This document shows, piece after piece, positions 52,231-62,384 of a DNA stretch of 64,000 bases. Source of the DNA: Jannaschia sp. CCS1 (GTDB lineage Bacteria > Pseudomonadota > Alphaproteobacteria > Rhodobacterales > Rhodobacteraceae). Each line of letters begins with the position of its first letter. The first letter of the stretch is position 1. The position numbers were made by a program, and so were the translations under genes. A model generated the notes under the pieces. The model had not been told where the DNA came from. It ran no database searches and saw only the letters and a program-made list of their open reading frames with translations. The stretch spans positions 2,666,001 through 2,730,000 of the forward strand of contig NC_007802.1 of the NCBI RefSeq assembly GCF_000013565.1, in the 5' to 3' direction.

Positions 52231-53562
52231 TTAGTGCAATCCCTTGAGGACATCGCGCAAGGTGCCAAACAATTGATCTATCTCATCTTTCGAGATGATC
52301 AGCGGCGGTGACATGGCGATGATGTCGCCTGTCGTGCGGATCAGGACGCCCTTGTCATAGCAGTCGAGGAAGGCCTGGAAGGCGCGCTTTGTGGGCTCGC
52401 CCGCGATGGGTTCAAGTTCCACCGCGCCGATCAGCCCCTCGCTGCGGATATCGATCACATTGGGGCAATCGCGCAGGGAATGCACGCCATCGGCCCAATA
52501 GGGGGCCAACTCTGCCGCGCGCTCGAACAGGCCATCTTCTTTGTAGGTCTCCAAAGTGGCCAGACCGGCGGCGGAGGCGATGGGATTGCCGGAATAGGTG
52601 TAGCCGTGGAACAGCTCGATCAGATGCTCGGGCCCCTGCATGAAGGCATCGTGTATCTCTTTCGTGGCCAGGACCGCGCCCATGGGGATCACACCATTGG
52701 TCAGGCCCTTCGCGGTGGTGATCAGATCGGGCATAACGTTGTAATGGGCGGCCGCAAAGCTGGAGCCCAGACGGCCAAAACCGGTGATAACCTCATCAAA
52801 AATAAGAATAATACCGTGTTTGGTACAGATCTCCCGCAGGCGTTCCAGATAGCCTTTGGGCGGCATCAGCACGCCGGTGGAGCCTGCCATCGGCTCCACG
52901 ATGCAGGCCGCGATCGTCTCCGCGCCATGCAGGGCCACGATGCGCTCCAATTCCTCGGCCAGATGCGCGCCATGCTCGGGCTGGCCCTTCACGAAACGGT
53001 TCTGGTCAGGCAGATGCGTGGCGGGCAGATGGTCCACACCGGTCAGCAAGGACCCGAACACCTTGCGGTTGTTCACGATCCCGCCCACGGAGATGCCGCC
53101 GAAGTTCACCCCGTGATACCCGCGCTCGCGCCCGATCAGGCGGGTCCGGCTCCCCTGCCCGATGGCGCGTTGATAGGCGATGGCGATCTTTAACGCGGTC
53201 TCAACACTTTCCGAGCCAGAATTGGTGTAGAATACATGCTCAAACGGGTCCGGGGCCATATCCCGCAAGCGGTTGGCCAGCTCGAACGCCTTCGGATGGC
53301 CCATTTGAAAGGCGGGCGCATAATCCATCTCAGCCGCCTGTTTCTGGATCGCCTCCACGATGCGGGGCTGATTGTGGCCCGCATTGCAGCACCACAGGCC
53401 CGCCGTTCCGTCCAGCACCTGCCGCCCATCGGCGGTGGTGTAGTGCATCTTGTCTGCACCCACGAACATGCGCGGCGTCTGCTTGAACTGCCGGTTCGCC
53501 GTGAACGGCATCCAAAATGCGCTCAGGTCATTGGGGACCGGGTTGCTGCGGTCGAGAGCCAT
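52231..53562 (-). CDS. Class III aminotransferase (beta-alanine/omega-amino acid:pyruvate type)
   Basis: 443 residues. The PLP lysine lies in LITTAKGLTNGVIPMG; FDEVITGFGRLG and GGISVGGIVNN are class III features. It should convert beta-alanine, the product of uracil breakdown, to malonate semialdehyde. GGGGAA precedes the start. A RutR-like box lies 40 bases upstream, opposite the TetR gene. This completes the pathway from uracil to the semialdehyde. Confidence 0.9.
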   Translation of the reverse strand: MALDRSNPVPNDLSAFWMPFTANRQFKQTPRMFVGADKMHYTTADGRQVLDGTAGLWCCNAGHNQPRIVEAIQKQAAEMDYAPAFQMGHPKAFELANRLRDMAPDPFEHVFYTNSGSESVETALKIAIAYQRAIGQGSRTRLIGRERGYHGVNFGGISVGGIVNNRKVFGSLLTGVDHLPATHLPDQNRFVKGQPEHGAHLAEELERIVALHGAETIAACIVEPMAGSTGVLMPPKGYLERLREICTKHGIILIFDEVITGFGRLGSSFAAAHYNVMPDLITTAKGLTNGVIPMGAVLATKEIHDAFMQGPEHLIELFHGYTYSGNPIASAAGLATLETYKEDGLFERAAELAPYWADGVHSLRDCPNVIDIRSEGLIGAVELEPIAGEPTKRAFQAFLDCYDKGVLIRTTGDIIAMSPPLIISKDEIDQLFGTLRDVLKGLH

Positions 53563-53601
53563 GGCTATTCCCCTTGCGGCGCCAAACGGGCGCGAAATCT
53601 T

Positions 53602-53617
53602 TTGACCAAACGGTCAA
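53602..53617. promoter_or_regulatory. RutR-type operator between aminotransferase and TetR genes
   Basis: TTGACC-AAAC-GGTCAA is a perfect six-base inverted repeat. It differs by a single base from the known RutR consensus TTGACCAnnTGGTCAA. It lies 40 bases upstream of the aminotransferase start and between the divergent genes, so the RutR-like protein encoded at 53777 is the obvious binder. Confidence 0.85.
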
Positions 53618-53776
53618 GGACACGCTAGCAAATGAATCGTGCCAGTCAATGTTAACGATCCACCCCATACCACAAACCCACGCAGTCTCGCGATTGGACG
53701 TCGCCAAACGGGCTGCGACGGGCACGGGACAGCCCAATTTGCCTCGCCTTTGGGCAGTGTTTGAAAAGGCGGACCA

Positions 53777-54388
53777 ATGACGGCACCCAAACCCCGCACC
53801 CGCATCCAAGAGAAAAACCGTGCCCGTGTGCTGGAAGCGGCGTTGGAGATCTTCTCGCTCCACGGATTTCGCGGCGCGACGCTGGACGCCATCGCCGCGG
53901 AGGCCGGGCTGTCAAAACCCAACCTGCTCTACTATTTCGCGTCCAAGGAAGAGATCCACGTCACCCTGCTCGGCGGGCTGGTGGATACCTGGCTCGCCCC
54001 CTTGCGCGACATGCGCGCCGATGGACATCCGCAGGACGAGTTGTTGGGATATGTGCGCCGCAAGTTGCAGATGAGCCGGGATTTCCCACGCGAATCGCGG
54101 CTTTTCGCGCAAGAGATCGTTCAGGGCGCCCCCCGCATGATCGACGGATTGTCGACCGATCTGAAGGCGTTGGTGGACGACAAGGCCGAGGTGATCCGCG
54201 ACTGGATGGATGCGGGTCACATTGCACGCTCGGACCCGCACCACCTGATTTTCTCGATCTGGTCGCTGACCCAGCATTACGCCGATTTCGACGTTCAGGT
54301 CCGCGCGGTCCTTGGCGCGGATCGTGACCCCTTCGCGGAGGCGGAGGCGTTTCTGGACGTGCTGTTCACCCGCTTGCTGCGCCCCTAG
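53777..54388 (+). CDS. rutR: RutR-like TetR regulator of pyrimidine catabolism
   Basis: 203 residues. The TetR domain has FSLHGFRGATLDAIAAEAGLSKPNLLYYFASKEEI, and the C-terminal domain with RKLQMSRDFPRESRLFAQEI matches the RutR ligand domain, which binds uracil in E. coli. It is divergent from the aminotransferase gene with a RutR box between them, and converges on the VOC gene. Its stop overlaps that gene's stop. Uracil sensing is inferred from the family. Confidence 0.92.
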   Translation: MTAPKPRTRIQEKNRARVLEAALEIFSLHGFRGATLDAIAAEAGLSKPNLLYYFASKEEIHVTLLGGLVDTWLAPLRDMRADGHPQDELLGYVRRKLQMSRDFPRESRLFAQEIVQGAPRMIDGLSTDLKALVDDKAEVIRDWMDAGHIARSDPHHLIFSIWSLTQHYADFDVQVRAVLGADRDPFAEAEAFLDVLFTRLLRP

Positions 54389-54810
54389 GCTTCGATCTTG
54401 GACACCCGGAACGGCTCGATCTCGAAGCCCTGCCCATCGGCCTCCGCAGCGTCGAAATCAACGTGCAGATGGTTGCCGTCAGGATCCCAGACATTGACCT
54501 GAACAATCGGCACGCCCGGGACCTGCACCAACCGATGGCGATGGTTGCCTTCGCGCAACCGACGGACGAAGGCAGGCAGGCCGGACGCGCGAAACGCCAC
54601 ATGTTCCAGCGCCAGATCGGCGGCGGGCGGCGGGGCATCGGCAACCTCGACCACATGGATCACGGGGCGATCACCGGCATAGAGCCACGCGCCATCGAAC
54701 GGAAAGGCCGGACGTTTCCCCGGATGAAGGTGCATGACCTCATCGTACCATTTGACCATCGCGGCAAGCTGGACGGTTTGCAGGTTGATGTGATCGAGCC
54801 CGGTGATCAT
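54385..54810 (-). CDS. VOC-family (glyoxalase-like) protein
   Basis: 141 residues. It begins ITGLDHINLQTVQLAAMVKWY; metal-ligand histidine and glutamate candidates are DHIN, ALEHVAF and GNHLHVD. It belongs to the vicinal-oxygen-chelate fold used by glyoxalases and dioxygenases. The start at 54810 overlaps the preA stop (ATGA), so it is coupled to preA. It may process an intermediate; substrate unknown. Its stop shares the CTAG with the rutR stop. Confidence 0.85.
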   Translation of the reverse strand: MITGLDHINLQTVQLAAMVKWYDEVMHLHPGKRPAFPFDGAWLYAGDRPVIHVVEVADAPPPAADLALEHVAFRASGLPAFVRRLREGNHRHRLVQVPGVPIVQVNVWDPDGNHLHVDFDAAEADGQGFEIEPFRVSKIEA

Positions 54811-56111
54811 TCCGCCGCCTCGACACGGCCCGGATTGTTGGGGTGCGTGGTCCAGTTGGCATAGTCCGGCTCCACGGGTTTGCCGGTGCGTGGATCGACC
54901 TCTCCGGCGTCCATTTCCACCATGGTGATGCAGTTTTCCACCGGGCAGACGTTCACGCAAAGGTTGCAGGCGACGCATTCGGCGTCGATCACCTCGAACA
55001 CGCGATCGGCGGACATGGAGATTGCCTGGTGAGACGTGTCTTCGCAGGCCGCATAGCAGCGCCCGCATTTGATGCAATCATCCTGATTGATCTGCGCTTT
55101 CGCGACGTAATTGAGGTTCAGGTACTGCCAATCCGTGACATTCGGCACCGCACGGCCCACCAGATCATCCAGTGTCATGCCCTTCTCGTCCAGAAACTGC
55201 GACAGGCCCGAGATCATTTCTTCTACGATCTTGAACCCGTAGGTCATTGCCGCCGTGCAGACCTGCACGTTGCCCGCCCCCAGCGTCATGAACTCCGCCG
55301 CGTCGCGCCAGGTGGTGACACCGCCGATGCCGCTGATTGGCAGGCCGTGGGTTTCCGGGCTGCGCGCAATCTCGGACACCATGGACATGGCAATGGGTTT
55401 CACCGCCGGGCCGCAATAGCCGCCGTGCGATCCTTTCCCGTCAATCGACGGCTCGGGCGACATTGTGTCCAGATTGACCGATGTGATCGAGTTGATCGTG
55501 TTGATCAAAGACACCGCATCCGCCCCGCCCCGCTTGGCCGCCGCCGCCGGTTTGGTGATGTCCGTGATGTTGGGCGTCAGCTTCACAATGACGGGCTTGG
55601 AGTAATATTGCTTGCACCAGCGCGTCACCATTTCGATGTATTCGGGGACCTGGCCCACGGCCGCGCCCATGCCGCGCTCGGACATGCCGTGGGGGCAGCC
55701 GAAATTTAGCTCGATCCCGTCGGCGCCGGTGTCTTCCACCAGCGGCAGGATGGCTTTCCACGCCGCCTCCTCGCACGGCACCATGATGGAGACGATGATC
55801 GCGCGGTCGGGGTAGTCTGCCTTCACGCGCTTGATCTCTTCCAGGTTGGTGTAGAGGTCCCGGTCGGTGATCAGCTCGATATTGTTGAGGCCCAGAAGCC
55901 GACGGTCCGCGCCGTAGATCGCACCGTACCGGGGGCCATTGACGTTCACCACCGGCGGACCCTCTGAGCCGAGCGTTTTCCAGACGACGCCACCCCAGCC
56001 CGCCTCAAACGCGCGGCGGACGTTGTATTCCTTGTCCGTCGGCGGCGCGGAGGCGAGCCAGAAGGGGTTGGGCGAAGTGATGCCGATGAAGTTGGAGGTC
56101 AGGTCAGCCAT
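54807..56111 (-). CDS. preA: Dihydropyrimidine dehydrogenase subunit PreA
   Basis: 434 residues. The dihydroorotate-dehydrogenase-like barrel begins DLTSNFIGITSPNPFWLASAPP; the pyrimidine site includes ELNFGCPHGMSERGMGAA, with the active-site cysteine of that loop. The C-terminus carries two 4Fe-4S clusters (CIKCGRCYAACED and CVACNLCVNVCPVENC). With PreT it reduces uracil or thymine with NADH. The gene follows preT by three bases and is coupled to the VOC gene. Confidence 0.96.
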   Translation of the reverse strand: MADLTSNFIGITSPNPFWLASAPPTDKEYNVRRAFEAGWGGVVWKTLGSEGPPVVNVNGPRYGAIYGADRRLLGLNNIELITDRDLYTNLEEIKRVKADYPDRAIIVSIMVPCEEAAWKAILPLVEDTGADGIELNFGCPHGMSERGMGAAVGQVPEYIEMVTRWCKQYYSKPVIVKLTPNITDITKPAAAAKRGGADAVSLINTINSITSVNLDTMSPEPSIDGKGSHGGYCGPAVKPIAMSMVSEIARSPETHGLPISGIGGVTTWRDAAEFMTLGAGNVQVCTAAMTYGFKIVEEMISGLSQFLDEKGMTLDDLVGRAVPNVTDWQYLNLNYVAKAQINQDDCIKCGRCYAACEDTSHQAISMSADRVFEVIDAECVACNLCVNVCPVENCITMVEMDAGEVDPRTGKPVEPDYANWTTHPNNPGRVEAAE

Positions 56112-56114
56112 GAT

Positions 56115-57455
56115 TTATTCCTTACCTGTCAATACGATATGAATATCCTCCGCCGCGTCGCGGCCTTCCGCCACGGCGGTCACGGTCAGGTCTTCCCCGC
56201 CCGACGCGCAATCGCCACCGGCCCAAACGCCATCCACGCTGGTGCGTCCGGCCCCGGTGACGGCAATCTTGCCACCGTCCAGCGCCACCGCCCCGGGTGC
56301 TCCGTCCAGCGTTTGACCAATGGCCTTGAGGACCTGATCGGCGGGGATATCGAAGGTCTCTCCGGTGCCCGTCAGGCTGCGGCCTTCCGCGCGGGTATAT
56401 TCGCACCGAAGCGCCGTTGCCGCGCCGTTGCCAAGCACCTCAACCGGCATCGCGTTGAAGATCATCCGCACACCTTTGGAGGCCGCGAGATCCTGTTCAT
56501 ACCGGCTGGCAGGCATCGCCTCCCGCCCCCTGCGATAAACGAGCGTCACGCTTTCCGCGCCCAGAAGTTTCGACTGCACCGCCGCATCAATCGCCGTCAT
56601 GCCGCCGCCGATCACCACCACATTGCGACCAACGGGCAGGACGCCCAGATCATCGGCCTGGCGCAGATCTGCAATGAATTCAACGGCATCGCCGACACCA
56701 TCGCGTGCCTCACCCTCGGCGCGAAGCGCATTCACGCCCGCAAGACCCATACCAAGGAACACCGCGTCGTAATCCTCCTGCAATTCCGCCAGCGTCAGGT
56801 CCTGCCCCAGGGCACGGTCGGTCAGCATACGAATGCCGCCGATCTGCATCAGCCAATCCACCTCGGCCTGGGCGAAATCATCGGTGCTCTTGTAGGCGGC
56901 GATGCCGAATTCATTTAGCCCCCCACCCTTGGCGCGTTTGTCGAAAATATCGACGCTGTGGCCATGCATCGCCAGGCGATGGGCGCAGGCCAGCCCCGCA
57001 GGCCCGGCCCCGACCACAGCCACCTTCTTGCCGGTGACCTCGGCACGCTGGAACGGATGTACGCCCGCGTCCATCACAATGTCGGTGGCATAGCGTTGGA
57101 GCTGACCGATCAGCACCGGCTTGCCTTCGGCGGCTTCGCGCACGCAGGCCTCCTCACAGAGTGTCTCTGTCGGACACACGCGGGCGCACATGCCGCCCAG
57201 AATGTTCTGATCCAAGATCGTGCGCGCCGCAGCCTCTGGCGTGCCGGTCGCGATCTGGCGGATGAACAGGGGGATATCGATGGAGGTCGGGCAAGCCGTG
57301 ATGCAGGGCGCGTCATGGCAGAAGTAGCATCGATCAGCGGCAACCAGCGCCTCGTGCCCATCGAGCGGCGCGTGGAGATCGCTGAAATTCTGCGCCAGCT
57401 CGGTCGCCTCAAGGCGCGCGGGCGCGATGCCGGGGGTGAAAGGAGTGTTGCGCAT
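56115..57455 (-). CDS. preT: Dihydropyrimidine dehydrogenase subunit PreT
   Basis: 446 residues. The N-terminus has a cysteine cluster for Fe-S (CYFCHDAPCITACPTSIDIP and the later CARVCPTETLCEEAC). The FAD-binding motif VAVVGAGPAGLACAHRLA and the NAD-binding VVVIGGGMTAID are present. It passes electrons from NADH to PreA. The start follows GAGG. A degenerate RutR-type palindrome lies about 59 bases upstream. Confidence 0.95.
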   Translation of the reverse strand: MRNTPFTPGIAPARLEATELAQNFSDLHAPLDGHEALVAADRCYFCHDAPCITACPTSIDIPLFIRQIATGTPEAAARTILDQNILGGMCARVCPTETLCEEACVREAAEGKPVLIGQLQRYATDIVMDAGVHPFQRAEVTGKKVAVVGAGPAGLACAHRLAMHGHSVDIFDKRAKGGGLNEFGIAAYKSTDDFAQAEVDWLMQIGGIRMLTDRALGQDLTLAELQEDYDAVFLGMGLAGVNALRAEGEARDGVGDAVEFIADLRQADDLGVLPVGRNVVVIGGGMTAIDAAVQSKLLGAESVTLVYRRGREAMPASRYEQDLAASKGVRMIFNAMPVEVLGNGAATALRCEYTRAEGRSLTGTGETFDIPADQVLKAIGQTLDGAPGAVALDGGKIAVTGAGRTSVDGVWAGGDCASGGEDLTVTAVAEGRDAAEDIHIVLTGKE

Positions 57456-57513
57456 GGGGCCTCGCTATTACGTGATGGCTTGGTCGGGAATCACGCTGAC
57501 ACGGCTTCAAAAA

Positions 57514-57529
57514 TTTATCAAATGGTAAA
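57514..57529. promoter_or_regulatory. Degenerate RutR-type palindrome upstream of preT
   Basis: On the minus strand it reads TTTACCATTTGATAAA. It fits 11 of the 14 fixed positions of the RutR consensus and keeps the central CCA-tt-TG core. It lies 59 bases upstream of preT, between preT and accB. Confidence 0.55.
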
Positions 57530-57722
57530 ATTTCGGAGCGAGGCAGATTTTTGCCGGATCGCGGGCTATACTCCAATCGCGTCGGTTTTGCTGCATATTT
57601 GGGCAAGGCCCCGCTGCAATAACAGGTCCGCGCCCCCACATCCCTAGCAACACGGCGGGTTTTCCCCACGTCAGCCCTGCGGTATAGCGCAAGAGAACAA
57701 CGAGAAGACGGGTAAGAGCATC

Positions 57723-58229
57723 ATGGCAGAAAAGACGCACGACAACGACGTGGCCTTTATCAAGGCGTTGGCAGACGTATTGCGAGAGAACGAGCTGACT
57801 GAGCTGCACGTCAAACGTGAATACGGTGAGAATGACTGGCTCAACGTGCGCGTCGCGAAAGAGCCCGCACTTGCCGCACCCGTCGTGATGCAGGCCCCCG
57901 CCGCCGCGCCGGCCCCTGCCCCGTCGGCTCCGGCAGCGCCTGCCGCCCCGGCTGCTCCAGCGCCTGCGCCCGCATCTGAAGATCCCTCCCAAGCCCCGGG
58001 GGCCGTGACCTCCCCCATGGTGGGAACGGTCTATTTGCAGGCAGAGCCCGGCACGCCCGCCTTCGTCAGCGTCGGTGACAAGGTGTCGGAGGGGCAGACC
58101 CTGCTGATCATTGAGGCAATGAAGACGATGAACCAAATCCCCGCGCCCCATGCTGGCACCGTCAAGCGCATCGTCGTGGGCGACGGCGCCCCGGTCGAGT
58201 TTGGCGCACCGTTGATGATCATCGAATAA
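57723..58229 (+). CDS. accB: Acetyl-CoA carboxylase biotin carboxyl carrier protein
   Basis: 168 residues. An Ala/Pro-rich linker (about residues 55-85) precedes the biotinyl domain. The biotin site is EAMKTMN with Lys134, 34 residues from the end as expected; Thr follows the lysine instead of the usual Leu/Met. It carries carboxyl groups for fatty acid synthesis. accC follows by 25 bases. Confidence 0.95.
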   Translation: MAEKTHDNDVAFIKALADVLRENELTELHVKREYGENDWLNVRVAKEPALAAPVVMQAPAAAPAPAPSAPAAPAAPAAPAPAPASEDPSQAPGAVTSPMVGTVYLQAEPGTPAFVSVGDKVSEGQTLLIIEAMKTMNQIPAPHAGTVKRIVVGDGAPVEFGAPLMIIE

Positions 58230-58254
58230 GTCACAAATTCGGGGGGCCCTGCCC

Positions 58255-59601
<1,347 letters not shown>

Positions 59602-60032
59602 CGAAATTGGCGTAGGATGCGTCCAGCCGGTGCCTTCGAGAGAGGACACCGGCTGGTACACGATCACGTCACGGGGTGCACTTGGCGCGGGCGATCCAGC
59701 CTCGTGGCGCATGTGGGGTGAGGCCCACGTGCAGCACAAAGCCTGGGATCATTCGGGCCACATTCGGAAATGGCAAAGCTTCTGTCACCGACGCCATGCC
59801 TGTGGTCACTCGATCCAGGTCCCGCACTGGAGATCCGTCTGGATTGACGCATCGCCTGTGCAAAAGAATGTCGCAACCGCCACCGGCATTAACCAATTGG
59901 GTCGCGTTTTCTTCAACGCCAATAAACACCAACTCTGTTAATGCCGGGTTAAGGGCAGAGAGAAAAATCGAAACATCTACGTTTTGCCAAGTTATTATGG
60001 GCTTTTTTACGCAGAAGGCCTAGGTGTCATTT
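59602..60032. other. 431-base gap between accC and aat
   Basis: Holds the accC terminator at 59623-59656. The remainder has no convincing gene: an 87-residue open frame on the minus strand (59669-59932, GTG start, no ribosome site) looks like chance. The last 100 bases before aat are AT-richer and may hold the aat promoter. Confidence 0.55.
59623..59656 (+). terminator. Hairpin terminator after accC
   Basis: A ten-base perfect stem CCAGCCGGTG / CACCGGCTGG with a 14-base loop, 22 bases after the accC stop. There is no T run, so termination may be partial. Confidence 0.65.
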
Positions 60033-60671
60033 ATGGCGCATGACATGTATCCCCAGCCACGCCCCCTTCTTACGCCGGACCTGATGATCCGCGCCTATGC
60101 CGCTGGCATTTTCCCGATGTCCGAGGGCGCTGACAATCCAGAGGTGTTCTGGGTTGACCCTCAGCGGCGCGGCGTCTTCCCGCTCAACGGGTTCCATATC
60201 TCTCGCACGCTGCGGCGGCAGATCAGGTTTGGCGGCTACAGCGTTCATATCAATCGGGATTTCGCTGGCGTTTTAGATGGGTGTGCGGATCGGGAACCCA
60301 CCTGGATCAATGCTGATCTGACCGCCTGTTACCTCGCGCTCCATGCCCAGGGCCTGGCCCATTCGGTTGAGATCTGGGACGATGAGGGGCTGGCCGGAGC
60401 GGTTTTCGGCGTGACCTTGGGGGCAGCATTTTTTGGCGAAAGCATGTTTTCGCGTCGCACCGGGGGGTCCAAACTGGCCCTCGCCCATCTGATCCACCGC
60501 CTGCGCGCTGGCGGCTTTACGCTGTTTGACACGCAGTTTGTGACCGACCACCTCATGAGCCTTGGCGCGTTTGAGCTGCCCCGGTCGGACTACCGGGCCG
60601 AGTTGAGCCATGCGTTGCAACTACCTGCCGATTTCATGTCATTGCCGGAAGACGTCCCGCTGGTCGTCTAG
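60033..60671 (+). CDS. aat: Leucyl/phenylalanyl-tRNA--protein transferase
   Basis: 212 residues. The family segments AAGIFPMSEGADNPEVFWVDPQ, GAVFGVTLGAAFFGESMFSR and LFDTQFVTDHL are present. It adds Leu or Phe from tRNA to N-terminal Lys or Arg residues, marking proteins for ClpAP by the N-end rule. The start at 60033 has AGGTG about seven bases before; a GTG at 60024 is the alternative. It converges on the DUF2155 gene. Confidence 0.94.
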   Translation: MAHDMYPQPRPLLTPDLMIRAYAAGIFPMSEGADNPEVFWVDPQRRGVFPLNGFHISRTLRRQIRFGGYSVHINRDFAGVLDGCADREPTWINADLTACYLALHAQGLAHSVEIWDDEGLAGAVFGVTLGAAFFGESMFSRRTGGSKLALAHLIHRLRAGGFTLFDTQFVTDHLMSLGAFELPRSDYRAELSHALQLPADFMSLPEDVPLVV

Positions 60672-60672
60672 G

Positions 60673-61227
60673 TTACGCCGAACAGCCCAAAACCCAGACG
60701 TCGTAGCGGGAATGCTCCAACGCATTCAGGGCCGGGCTGGACGCGATCATCCATCCGTCAAAAAGCGTCTCGCCTTCCATATTCAGCACCTCAAGCAGCG
60801 CAAAGGCATCGCCGCCCGGGTCTGCGGCGGGATAGCGGCATTCGATCACCCGGATCGCGACACGGCCAAAGACCACTGTCTGACCCATCGACAGCTCGAT
60901 ATCCGTGGGTTGCCCCAACATCTTGTCGAGCGCGCGGAGCGAGACGGTCGTCCCAACCTCCGTCGCGGGCTGGCTGATGGAGGTCACAGGGCCCGTCACG
61001 CCAGGGAATGTCTCGAACGTGCCTGCCGCCCCGGTGCCCAGGTTTAACTGGATATCGCCGGTATCTGCCCCCTCCGACAGGGTCAGGCCCGTGCCGTCCT
61101 CGTCGCCCATATCAAGCTCGAATCCATCAAACCCTCCGACGCCGTCGATAACATCGAATTGCTGCGCGGCAAGGGGCATGGCGCAAGCAAGGCCGGCGAA
61201 GATCAGCGCTGATACAACGTGTCTCAA
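60673..61227 (-). CDS. DUF2155 periplasmic protein
   Basis: 184 residues starting at TTG, overlapping the mlaD stop (TTGA). The signal peptide (VSALIFAGLACAMPLAA) is followed by a Gly/Asp-rich stretch and the DUF2155 domain (RALDKMLGQPTDIELSMG, GWMIASSPALNALEHSRYDVWVLGC). The family is common in alphaproteobacteria, always near aat and MlaD. Function unknown. Confidence 0.9.
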   Translation of the reverse strand: MRHVVSALIFAGLACAMPLAAQQFDVIDGVGGFDGFELDMGDEDGTGLTLSEGADTGDIQLNLGTGAAGTFETFPGVTGPVTSISQPATEVGTTVSLRALDKMLGQPTDIELSMGQTVVFGRVAIRVIECRYPAADPGGDAFALLEVLNMEGETLFDGWMIASSPALNALEHSRYDVWVLGCSA

Positions 61228-61679
61228 TTGTCTGCCGCTCCGCTCACAAACCGTAATAATAGCGTGGCCAGGCCGACCGAGGATTGGGTGTCCAGGATCT
61301 CGCCACCCGCCTCCAGATTGAACGGTGAAGTGCCGGGAATAATCTCCACGTAGGACCCACCTAGCAGGCTTTCAGATGCGATGGAGATCGCGGTGTCATC
61401 GGGCAGGGCAATGGCGTTGGACACGGAAAACGTCGTCTCCGCCAGGAAAGTTTCAGGGTTCAGCGCCATCCCGGTCACGGTGCCGATCTGCACCCCACCC
61501 AGACGCACCTCCGTGCCGATGCCGATCCCTTCGGCGGATTGGAACGTGGCCTGCAATTCGTAGCGCTCCGCCGACGTCGCGGCGCCAGATCCCGACGCAT
61601 AGTCGAAAAAGCCGATGGCGGCGGCAAACACGACCCCGCCGGTGGCAATTTCCGCGAATGAATACTCAGTATCGGCCAT
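61224..61679 (-). CDS. mlaD: MlaD-type MCE-domain protein
   Basis: 151 residues. One N-terminal membrane helix (ATGGVVFAAAIGFFDYA) is followed by one MCE domain (ATFQSAEGIGIGTEVRLGGVQIGTVTGM, SESLLGGSYVEIIPG). In the Mla pathway it forms a periplasmic ring that passes phospholipids between the membranes. Other mla genes are not adjacent. The start at 61679 gives the family's short form. Confidence 0.88.
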   Translation of the reverse strand: MADTEYSFAEIATGGVVFAAAIGFFDYASGSGAATSAERYELQATFQSAEGIGIGTEVRLGGVQIGTVTGMALNPETFLAETTFSVSNAIALPDDTAISIASESLLGGSYVEIIPGTSPFNLEAGGEILDTQSSVGLATLLLRFVSGAADN

Positions 61680-61770
61680 GGGTATCTCGATAGCCTGCCC
61701 GCTGGCAGTCGCCAAGGGGCGGAATGCGATCGGGCCGATCTGCGCCGGACCACGCTGTTTGATGGGGCCG

Positions 61771-62148
61771 CTATTCCGGCGACCAGGCCTCATAATCGCG
61801 GCGCGCTTCCGGTTCCGCCCGGCGGATGGAGCCCGCAGGCGCGTGCGCGAGAGGCGAGCCGGTCAAATTCGGCAGATGGGGCGTTTCCCACGGTTTGTGG
61901 ACCACTGGCTTTTCCGTCGGCGGCTCATCCCACGTGCGGTGCAACCAGCCGTGCCATTCCGGATCAATCCGAGATGCTTCCACATCACCGTTGAAAATCA
62001 CCCAGCGCTTGCTGTCGTCGGCGTTGCGGTAGAACACGTTGCCCTCGGCATCTTCGCCCACCTTGTTGCCTCTGCGGGCGGTGAAGATTTGCGTGCCAAT
62101 CGTCTGGCCATTCCACCAGGTGAAGATGCGGTTGAGGTAGCTGGCCAT
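61771..62148 (-). CDS. NDUFA12/B17.2-like NADH dehydrogenase assembly or accessory protein
   Basis: 125 residues. It begins [25 protein letters not shown] and has [24 protein letters not shown], the NDUFA12 signature. The homologue is a complex I accessory subunit in alphaproteobacteria. It is encoded 91 bases upstream of mlaD on the same strand; complex I genes are not in the window. Confidence 0.92.
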   Translation of the reverse strand: MASYLNRIFTWWNGQTIGTQIFTARRGNKVGEDAEGNVFYRNADDSKRWVIFNGDVEASRIDPEWHGWLHRTWDEPPTEKPVVHKPWETPHLPNLTGSPLAHAPAGSIRRAEPEARRDYEAWSPE

Positions 62149-62384
62149 GGGTTACAATCCAAGCGTGTTGTCAGGTGCGGGCGTTGTGCCCTGTCGCGGG
62201 CGCGGCGTCCAGTGCGCAGACCGTCGCGCTTTTGGGGGCGCAGCCGTATGGACCCAGACGAAGGAGCGGGCCAGGCGTTTCATCACGGCACGTTTTTTAG
62301 AACAGGCGGCCTTCGATTGCGGCGGGTTGTTGCGGGTCGTGGGCCGCATGGCCTACAACCGGGCAAATTATCCGGAGAAAGACC

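Noticed and set aside
59669-59932. 87-residue open frame between accC and aat on the minus strand
   Set aside because: It starts at GTG without a ribosome site, has no recognisable domain, and lies antisense to a probable promoter region.
62149-62384. SAM-type riboswitch upstream of metY
   Set aside because: I could not find the conserved core of a SAM-II or SAM/SAH element by eye. A covariance-model search would settle it.
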